Below the pieces are notes generated by a model. That model made no database searches and was not told the DNA's origin. It worked only from the letters and a program-made list of their open reading frames with translations. From the NCBI GenBank assembly GCA_037478835.1, contig JBBFLV010000009.1:58607-122606 (forward strand): a stretch of DNA of 64,000 nt. The letters run 5' to 3'. Source of the DNA: 630D-37 sp037478835 (GTDB lineage Bacteria > Chloroflexota > Anaerolineae > Anaerolineales > Villigracilaceae). The translations under genes were made by a program, and so were the position numbers. Shown here piece after piece: positions 1-5,913 of this stretch; within the stretch, counting starts at the first letter, position 1, and each line of letters begins with the position of its first letter.

Positions 1-561
1 CTCAACGCTAGCGTCGTACCCCAAACGTGCTGAAGAAAGCGTTAAGGTCAGAGCGATCATGGTCAACGTAAGAACGAATAAGAGACGATCACTATTGGAT
101 AGGTCAGTTGGGAGGGCAAGACGTGGCAAGGAGCGGAGAAAGCAACGGAGGGCGGAAAGTCCGAAAAACAACGGAAAGACCAGCCCAACTGCACTTAGCC
201 AGGGTGGAAGTTGCCACAACCGGATTGTAGTTAGGAAAAAGAGTGAAAAAACTACTTCACCGAGCAGAAAAGCCAATACCCCGCGTGTCAGTGGTTCATC
301 GTTCGATAAAAAACGGGGTAGAAAAAGCAACCCCAAACTGAGCGCGGAGAGAGCAAAAAGGGTCATTCCCAGAAAGGCTCGTAATAAGTCAAGGAGCCAG
401 GCGAGCGGAGAAAGGCGGACTAGATAGGTGGTGAAGGGCATTGGGGCAGGGAAGATTAAACCTTGGAGATAATCTATCCGGCTGACCCAAAGATAGAGAC
501 CTACGGCTGTGAACCACCAGATCAACAAAAAAGCAGAAGGGAGTAAGGGTTTCAAGCGCAT
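1..561 (-). CDS. partial multi-pass membrane protein (C-terminus beyond window)
   Basis: Reading the minus strand from an ATG at 561 gives 187 codons with no stop before the window edge. The translation begins MRLKPLLPSAFLLIWWF and is strongly hydrophobic, with likely membrane segments near residues 8-26, 60-82, 92-112, 120-140 and 158-175. Its ATG comes two bases after the stop of the glycosyltransferase upstream, so it is the fifth visible gene of the envelope-glycan operon. The fold is not recognised; a GT-C transferase or polysaccharide polymerase would fit the context, but this is inference. The opposite strand has a very Arg/Lys-rich open frame (59-427) which I regard as its shadow. Confidence 0.7.
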   Translation of the reverse strand, partial: MRLKPLLPSAFLLIWWFTAVGLYLWVSRIDYLQGLIFPAPMPFTTYLVRLSPLAWLLDLLRAFLGMTLFALSALSLGLLFLPRFLSNDEPLTRGVLAFLLGEVVFSLFFLTTIRLWQLPPWLSAVGLVFPLFFGLSALRCFLRSLPRLALPTDLSNSDRLLFVLTLTMIALTLTLSSARLGYDASVE

Positions 562-563
562 TT

Positions 564-1688
564 TTAGTAGCCTTTCAGGGTAAGTAAAGCCTGGTATTCT
601 TCGATGTGACGATTAACCACAGCATCCCAACTGTAATTTTCCTTGACCCATTGAGCTGATTCTTCTCCCAGTCGAGTGCGTATTTGCTCGTTTTGCATAA
701 GATCTTGAATCGTCTGGTGCAAATCGTTGGCGTTAGGTGGCGTAAAAATGACCAATCCAGATTCCTTGATCGTTAGATGAGCAAGGTCCTGGGTCATGAT
801 CACGGGTAATCCACAAGCCATTGCTTCATAGGCGGCAATGGCAAATGTCTCTACACTGGAGGGGACGACAAAAAGATCAGCGGCCTGATAGAATTTTGCT
901 AATTGGGCGTGTCCTTGGGGGGGATACACGAATACATTTGGGGGTAAATTTGAAGGCGGCGTGCCCTCCCCGCAGAGGATCAGATCGCACTCAGCGGGTA
1001 GAGCCTCAACCAGAAGCGGGATGCGCTTGCGGGCGACGAAATTTCCTACGAACAAAATTTTTGGCCGATCGTCAAAACCTAATTCGCTACGCAACCGTTG
1101 TTTTTCGATAGCATTAACCGGATGGAACAGCGTTGTATCCACTCCCAAAGGAATGCGCACGATTTTGGATGCGAAGTGGGGAAAGCGGGCTGCAAGGATT
1201 TCTTGCACGATCGTATCGGGCACAATGACTCGCTCACTGAGCCAGAGTGAAAATCTTCCAAGTATAGGTACAAAAATACTCTGCAGTATATTAAATGCGC
1301 GCTGCTCGTAAGGCACAAAACCGGCATGCTCTGTCAAGACCGTTGGGCGGCGCAGAAGTTTTCCAAGTAATAATGCCAGCAGGGAATTTTGATATAACAT
1401 CCCCTGAACATGGACTACTTGTGCCCACCGCACAGCGCGAAAAAGCACGAGGAGGAGAGAAGGGGCAAAAAGAGGGTAGTGCACCCCAACTCGACGTAGG
1501 GGATCCCAAGCCCGAACGCCGATAATTTGGCGATTGGGACTATTGAACATCTCTTGTCCTTCCACCCGACTAGAAACCACACGTACCTGGTGATTTCGTG
1601 TGGCCAGTCCGAGCGAAAGTTTTTCGATGATGGTTTCAATTCCCCCGCGGTGAGGTAGGGTGTAATGGCTGGCAAGCAAAACCTTCAT
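564..1688 (-). CDS. glycosyltransferase family 4 (GT-B fold)
   Basis: 374 residues, normal length for a retaining GT4 enzyme that transfers a sugar from a nucleotide donor to a lipid-linked or polysaccharide acceptor at the cytoplasmic face of the membrane. The N-terminus MKVLLASHYTLPHRGGIE has the acceptor-side Gly-Gly-Ile-Glu motif, and the C-terminal donor domain holds the E-x7-E signature in ETFAIAAYEAMACGLP (about residues 281-296). 'ILFVGNFVARKRIPLLVEAL' is the usual start of the second Rossmann domain. Its ATG overlaps the stop of the gene before it (ATGA, 1685-1688), so translation is coupled. The exact sugar cannot be read from sequence. Confidence 0.9.
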   Translation of the reverse strand: MKVLLASHYTLPHRGGIETIIEKLSLGLATRNHQVRVVSSRVEGQEMFNSPNRQIIGVRAWDPLRRVGVHYPLFAPSLLLVLFRAVRWAQVVHVQGMLYQNSLLALLLGKLLRRPTVLTEHAGFVPYEQRAFNILQSIFVPILGRFSLWLSERVIVPDTIVQEILAARFPHFASKIVRIPLGVDTTLFHPVNAIEKQRLRSELGFDDRPKILFVGNFVARKRIPLLVEALPAECDLILCGEGTPPSNLPPNVFVYPPQGHAQLAKFYQAADLFVVPSSVETFAIAAYEAMACGLPVIMTQDLAHLTIKESGLVIFTPPNANDLHQTIQDLMQNEQIRTRLGEESAQWVKENYSWDAVVNRHIEEYQALLTLKGY

Positions 1689-2464
1689 TTTTCACTATTT
1701 TTTGATGTATTGCTGATTGCAAATACAATATATTTATCGTTTTCAAATGTTTTAATAAATTCTGATGACAAAAACGCTGTTGGCGAGAAAGATAGAGTTT
1801 CATAGGGATAAGGCCACGGATCAGGAGTCCATATTGTAAGAGGGCGAGAACGAACGTGAAAAGAGAACGTATAGGCTGACTCTTCTTTTTTCAAAATTAT
1901 AGCCTGTATACCCATATCCCTTAATGAGCTGACCAGTTTTCCCGGGGGGATATATTTTAGCGCCAAAATTTTTTGAAGATGTTGGTCAAAGGACGAGAAA
2001 ATTCCTGCATAGTGAATATTTGGGGAAAGATACAAACTCCATTGTGATATTGTTGGAATGATGAAAGCTATAGGAGGGGTAGCTAAAACGAGGGGGGTCT
2101 TGGTGCTGAGAATTTTTTCTGTCTCTGTGACGATCTCCCGACTCGCCTGCAATAGGTAGGTTTGCTCTCCGGGAGATAGATTGATAGGATCAGTGAAAAC
2201 ATTCCAGTTGATTGGATTGGGAATTAGAACAACGAAAATTAAAATAATAATAAATTTCTTGTAGGATATAAGGTTAGATTCAATGAAGTCCTTCAATCCA
2301 AGGCCAGCTAGCATTCCGAAAAACACTATCAGAAATTCCATCCACTTTCCTGGCAACCAGGAAATGTTAAAAAGAAAGTAGGAAAGAAAGTTTATGCCAA
2401 CCAAAGTGTAAGTACTTGCCAGAAATAGCCTGGTGTCTTGATATCTTGTTTCCAAAGTCGCCAT
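1685..2464 (-). CDS. C-terminal half of a frameshifted GT-C-like membrane protein
   Basis: 259 codons overlapping the preceding open frame by 73 bases in another frame. It starts in mid-protein: the first ~75 residues are two or three membrane segments (for example NFLSYFLFN and FIIILIFVVLIP), followed by a soluble tail of about 170 residues. That layout, a multi-spanning N-terminal part and an extracytoplasmic C-terminal domain, is shared with the gene at 25896-27443 and with GT-C arabinofuranosyl- and mannosyltransferases. Read together with 2392-3408, the two pieces make one protein of roughly 570 residues. Either a real inactivating frameshift or a base-calling error near 2392-2420 separates them. 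A separate functional protein is less likely. Confidence 0.6.
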   Translation of the reverse strand: MATLETRYQDTRLFLASTYTLVGINFLSYFLFNISWLPGKWMEFLIVFFGMLAGLGLKDFIESNLISYKKFIIILIFVVLIPNPINWNVFTDPINLSPGEQTYLLQASREIVTETEKILSTKTPLVLATPPIAFIIPTISQWSLYLSPNIHYAGIFSSFDQHLQKILALKYIPPGKLVSSLRDMGIQAIILKKEESAYTFSFHVRSRPLTIWTPDPWPYPYETLSFSPTAFLSSEFIKTFENDKYIVFAISNTSKNSEK

Positions 2465-3408
2465 ACACTTAGTAGACCGAAAATAAAAAGTCCTCCCACA
2501 TAGCCCAAACCAACTGTATAGCCGGTAGGATCAAAATGCCATAGGGCAATGTAATGGGTTCGATAATTTGCTCCGCTTGGAAAATTAATGAAACCGTAAG
2601 CGATTGTTCCCCAAAAAGGTAAACCAAAAATAAAAGCACCAGACAAAAATGCTAGGCTGGTTTGAAGGATATTTCTTCGGAGAACGCAGGATTTTTCTCT
2701 CCAGTATTCTAGAATTAATGCGAGTGCTCCTGGCGCAAGAAAAGGGTAGTACAGAAGAGCAATAATTCCTCCCGTCAGAAAAATTTTAACAAAATTTATT
2801 TTATTTAATTTGAATTTGCTTATACTAGCTTGTATTATCCAGTTTAGCAAGAGAAAAGCTGCCAATATTTCGTAGGGTTTGTTAAGAGTCAAGGAAAAAA
2901 TTCCCCAGTCTCTTTGTGGCAATGTAAAACCAAAGAATCGAGTATTTAACGTTCCTATGCCAAGAGCACCAGCGGATATCCAAATTGCAGTTTCTTCATT
3001 GCCAAGTTTTTTCCCTAGCTGAAATAACAAGAATGGCCATAGAGCAAGTAGAACCAGAGGAAATAATCGCCATGCGGTAATTGCGTCAAGATGAGACCAC
3101 CTGGAAAGCGTACCCAACAACCAGAAGAAAAGCGGTGGATAGTCTAGAGGTGTGACTTTCTGATAGTAATCCCCAAAATAGTTTCCGTGAATCACATTGT
3201 TTAATAGTGAGATTTGAAAGGAATTGTCTCCTATCAGACCACCATACACAATTTGGCCGGAGCTTTGTATACCTAGCAAATAAGTGACGGGCAGAATAAA
3301 AGCCAGTGTCAAACATAAAAATCGAGCATTGCGCCGTTGGATGGCTTTCCATACAAGCACTGCATATGTTATCCATACGTAAACTGTAAGTGCAAGATAT
3401 ACCTGCAT
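2392..3408 (-). CDS. N-terminal half of a frameshifted GT-C-like (AftA-resembling) membrane glycosyltransferase
   Basis: 338 codons, about nine hydrophobic segments, then an abrupt stop just after a Trp-rich membrane helix. The region IGDNSFQISLLNNV followed by LDYPPLFFWLLG resembles the first periplasmic loop of the AftA/GT-C arabinofuranosyltransferases, which have a GDQ-F-R motif and a Y-PP-x-F-W motif; I rate this as suggestive only. Such enzymes take a pentose from decaprenyl-phosphate. The operon's GT2 polyprenyl-phosphate sugar synthase and the DPPR-synthase-like gene at 30985 fit that reading. The following frame (1685-2464) supplies the missing C-terminus after an apparent frameshift. 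Confidence 0.6.
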   Translation of the reverse strand: MQVYLALTVYVWITYAVLVWKAIQRRNARFLCLTLAFILPVTYLLGIQSSGQIVYGGLIGDNSFQISLLNNVIHGNYFGDYYQKVTPLDYPPLFFWLLGTLSRWSHLDAITAWRLFPLVLLALWPFLLFQLGKKLGNEETAIWISAGALGIGTLNTRFFGFTLPQRDWGIFSLTLNKPYEILAAFLLLNWIIQASISKFKLNKINFVKIFLTGGIIALLYYPFLAPGALALILEYWREKSCVLRRNILQTSLAFLSGAFIFGLPFWGTIAYGFINFPSGANYRTHYIALWHFDPTGYTVGLGYVGGLFIFGLLSVWRLWKQDIKTPGYFWQVLTLWLA

Positions 3409-3430
3409 ACAGGTCTCTACCAGATGCCTA

Positions 3431-3643
3431 TCAATTTTTGCTAGGATGGTAAAGGAACGACAATCCTAACGGGAGTAAAAATGGGTAAAACGGTAAAAGC
3501 AAACGAACCTCTTTCCAAACTCCAAAGATTAAAACAGAAGTCAAATACAATGGGATTACCCGCGATGATTTTCTGAGAAAAATTGGCGAGCTTTTGAGAC
3601 CAAAGATTACACATCCAAAAACCGCCAAGAAACAGGCTGACAT
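3431..3643 (-). pseudogene. displaced C-terminal segment of the frameshifted membrane protein at 3441-4385
   Basis: A 70-codon open frame that overlaps the end of the larger gene. It ends WKEVRLLLPFYPFLLPLGLS, a hydrophobic membrane segment of the kind expected at the end of a GT-C or Wzy-like protein, whereas the larger frame ends in a less hydrophobic, unconvincing sequence. I read both as one gene with a one- or two-base indel somewhere in about 3560-3640. The intact product would run from 4385 to 3431 and have about 317 residues. This is the second frameshift in adjacent genes. Confidence 0.55.
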
Positions 3644-4385
3644 TCAAGAAGGCATCAAACAACCCTTGCGGGGTAAGGTTTTGCATCAGAAGACTCTCGA
3701 GCGTTTCAACATGAGGAGCATTTCCTCGAAGATACCTTAACCCCCAAAATGTGACACTCCATATGAGCAATAGATATCCGAACTGCAACAGAGATTGCCT
3801 TTTTTGGTTGTTTTCCCACTTGATTGCCAAGAAAGTAAGCGGAAGGAAGACAGCAGTTTCTCTGTTGAGAGAGGCTAGAAACACTAAGATTGCAAGTATC
3901 CAAAATTTTTCCCTACGAATAGCAATCAGTGCAAAAGAAAATAAAGCTGGTTCCAACAAGGACCAAGGTTGGAAATAATGATCTTGAAAGGCAATTGGCA
4001 TTGTGCTAGCAGCAAACAAAACCCCAATCAGCGCCGGTTCATTTTCAAACCAGAATCTTAGCCAAAAGAATAGAGTCACTAGCGATAGGAGAATAGCTAT
4101 CCACTGATAGAAAGCATATGCAAGGAAAAACGCCATTTCTTCGCCAAAATTAGTTAGAATTGTTCTTATTGCCAATTCTGCGGCAAAAGGGAGCAAAACT
4201 CGATAGCGATAGGGAGAAGGTGCACTTCCCTGTATAATCTGATGATGCAAATCGAAGCGTGATTCAAGATATGGAATATCTATCCGCTGAATGTACTGAT
4301 GAGCAAGTATCAAAGATGCTGAAAAGATCAAAATGAGTGCGCCAAGTTCCGCTTTCGTTGTAGATCGTGGTATTACTTTTATCAT
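3441..4385 (-). CDS. multi-pass membrane protein, frameshifted near its 3' end
   Basis: 314 codons with about eight membrane segments. After a short N-terminal cytoplasmic stretch comes an extracytoplasmic loop with RFDLHHQIIQG and SPYRYRVLLPFAAEL; this 'PYRYRVLLP' pattern recurs in bacterial integral membrane proteins of unknown function near glycosyltransferases. Later 'ASLNRETAVFLPL' resembles the N-R-E-T element of the same group. No enzyme family is certain. Its start overlaps the GT2 stop (ATGA, 4382-4385). The last ~50 residues are probably out of frame (see 3431-3643). The gene lies in the AT-rich part of the operon. Confidence 0.65.
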   Translation of the reverse strand: MIKVIPRSTTKAELGALILIFSASLILAHQYIQRIDIPYLESRFDLHHQIIQGSAPSPYRYRVLLPFAAELAIRTILTNFGEEMAFFLAYAFYQWIAILLSLVTLFFWLRFWFENEPALIGVLFAASTMPIAFQDHYFQPWSLLEPALFSFALIAIRREKFWILAILVFLASLNRETAVFLPLTFLAIKWENNQKRQSLLQFGYLLLIWSVTFWGLRYLRGNAPHVETLESLLMQNLTPQGLFDAFLNVSLFLGGFWMCNLWSQKLANFSQKIIAGNPIVFDFCFNLWSLERGSFAFTVLPIFTPVRIVVPLPS

Positions 4386-5548
4386 CTTTTCAACCCCAAC
4401 ATACTCAACACAAAGCTGGTAAAGATCACCTGCGCGCCGAGGATCAGGGACAGTGCGCCGCCGAACACCAGCCGCACACTCATGCCAAAGCCGATTTTCT
4501 CAAAGCCACCGGGGGTCTGAGAAAGGATGGCGGCATAGGTGATGATGCCCAACCCGGTCAAGAACAACACCGATCCCAAAAGCAAGCCACGTTCCAGGTT
4601 GAAATAGCGAAACAGAGGGAAAAATCCCGGCCGATTGGGCAATAAGCCGCTGTAATAGGCGTAGACGCGGCTGATGGCATAGAAGGAGAGCATGTTCAGG
4701 CCGATCACCATCAATGCGCCGCTGACAATAAAGGTGTGAAAATCTATCAGCCGAAAAGGCAGTTGCACGGGGCCAAAGGCCAGGGTCAGGCTCAGGAGCA
4801 TTCCCAGGGCAATTAGTGCTAGGCCAGGGTAGGCAAACAACCAGGATGGGCTATAGAGTAGCAAAAAGCGCAGATGCCGCCAGCCATCGCGGAAACTGCG
4901 CAGGTGCGGTGGTCGGTCGCGCCCATCGGGGAAAAGACGGGTCGGCACTTCGCAAACTCGCATTCCCAAAATCGAAGCCTTGATGACGATTTCGCTTGCC
5001 AACTCCATGCCGGTGGTTTGCAGGTTCATCTTCTCCACCGCTTCTTTGGTGAAGGCGCGGATACCACAGTGGAAATCGCCGATCGGCGAGCGGAAAAACA
5101 GTCGTCCGATAAAAGAGAGGACGGGATTGCCAATGTACCGATGATGCCAGGGCATGGCGCCGGGCATGATGCCGCCCTTGAAACGATTGCCCATCACCAA
5201 GTCGTATCCCTGGCGCAATTTTTCCAAGAAAGGCTCTAGATTTTCCAGATCGTAACTATCATCGGCATCGGCCATAAGGATGAAACGACCGCGCGCCGCC
5301 GCAAAGCCTCCCCGTAGGGCGTTTCCATATCCCTTTTCAGGGACATGAACGACGCGCGCCCCGAGGGATTCGGCAATTTTCACCGACCGATCGGTGCTAC
5401 CGTTATCGGCAACGATCACCTCGCCGATCACGCCGCTGCGAGCCAGAAACCCCTGAGCCTTGCGAATGCACGCCCCAACCGTCTTCTCCTCGTTCAGGCA
5501 GGGGAGGACAATGCTCAGTTCAATCGAAGGAGATTCCTCATCTCTCAT
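4382..5548 (-). CDS. GT2 polyprenyl-phosphate glycosyltransferase with C-terminal membrane domain
   Basis: 388 residues. The first ~235 form a GT-A domain: IELSIVLPCLNEEKTVGACI, then IVADNGSTDRSV, then the metal-binding DADDSYDLE (about residues 94-102). This matches dolichyl-phosphate-mannose/glucose synthases, which move a sugar from a nucleotide to polyprenyl phosphate. Four hydrophobic segments follow, as in GtrB-like enzymes. It is the first gene of the minus-strand operon and would load the lipid carrier used by the GT-C proteins after it. There is no clear Shine-Dalgarno; a TATAAT on the minus strand (5622-5617) lies about 70 bases upstream. Confidence 0.9.
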   Translation of the reverse strand: MRDEESPSIELSIVLPCLNEEKTVGACIRKAQGFLARSGVIGEVIVADNGSTDRSVKIAESLGARVVHVPEKGYGNALRGGFAAARGRFILMADADDSYDLENLEPFLEKLRQGYDLVMGNRFKGGIMPGAMPWHHRYIGNPVLSFIGRLFFRSPIGDFHCGIRAFTKEAVEKMNLQTTGMELASEIVIKASILGMRVCEVPTRLFPDGRDRPPHLRSFRDGWRHLRFLLLYSPSWLFAYPGLALIALGMLLSLTLAFGPVQLPFRLIDFHTFIVSGALMVIGLNMLSFYAISRVYAYYSGLLPNRPGFFPLFRYFNLERGLLLGSVLFLTGLGIITYAAILSQTPGGFEKIGFGMSVRLVFGGALSLILGAQVIFTSFVLSMLGLKR

Positions 5549-5616
5549 CTTTATCCGAGAAAACCGATTAGAAAATCAAACAAGTTAATGGTGGAAAAGG
5601 GAAATAAGCATTGCTG

Positions 5617-5622
5617 ATTATA
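5617..5622 (-). promoter_or_regulatory. -10 hexamer TATAAT for the glycosylation operon
   Basis: The minus strand reads TATAAT here, 69 bases before the GT2 start codon. No good -35 box is seen at 16-18 bases upstream, so the assignment rests on the perfect -10 and on position in the divergent spacer. Confidence 0.4.
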
Positions 5623-5840
5623 CCCGATCCTTCTCAGCGAGTGGGGCAACGAGCGCGCCCGGTCCCTTAAGGTGCTATCGCTTTTCTGCTCGTCAAAGTT
5701 AGACCTTTGGACAGATTTGCCGCTTGTTCTTTATGCACGTTAGGCGATCTTGTGGTAGGATTTATATATCATCAACCGCTTTTTGGCATTTTTTCCATAC
5801 AGGTCAGCACCCTGCCGACGCATTCGATTTCACCCTTTCC

Positions 5841-5891
5841 ACGCTCTACGATCCACGGTCTACCGTCTATCGTCCACCGTCCACCGTCCAC
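5841..5891 (+). repeat. degenerate CCGTCYA heptamer block, copy A
   Basis: Period-7 repeat built from units such as CCGTCCA, CCGTCTA and TCGTCCA. It ends about 20 bases before the NACHT start codon. Member of a dispersed family with about ten blocks in this window. Confidence 0.85.
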
Positions 5892-5913
5892 ATCCCCTCT
5901 CGGAGACGCTTGA

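Larger units (their letters stand above)
5549..5913. other. 365-base divergent spacer
   Basis: It separates the minus-strand glycan operon from the NACHT module. It holds the minus-strand -10 at 5617-5622, an AT-rich stretch (TTTATATATC at 5761-5770) that may carry the plus-strand promoter, and a block of CCGTCYA-type heptamers (5841-5891) directly before the NACHT gene. No convincing coding frame was found; short open frames here run through the repeat. Confidence 0.6.

Noticed and set aside
59..427. Plus-strand open frame, very rich in Arg, Lys and Ser
   Set aside because: The opposite strand is open with a hydrophobic product and fits the operon; this frame is its shadow.
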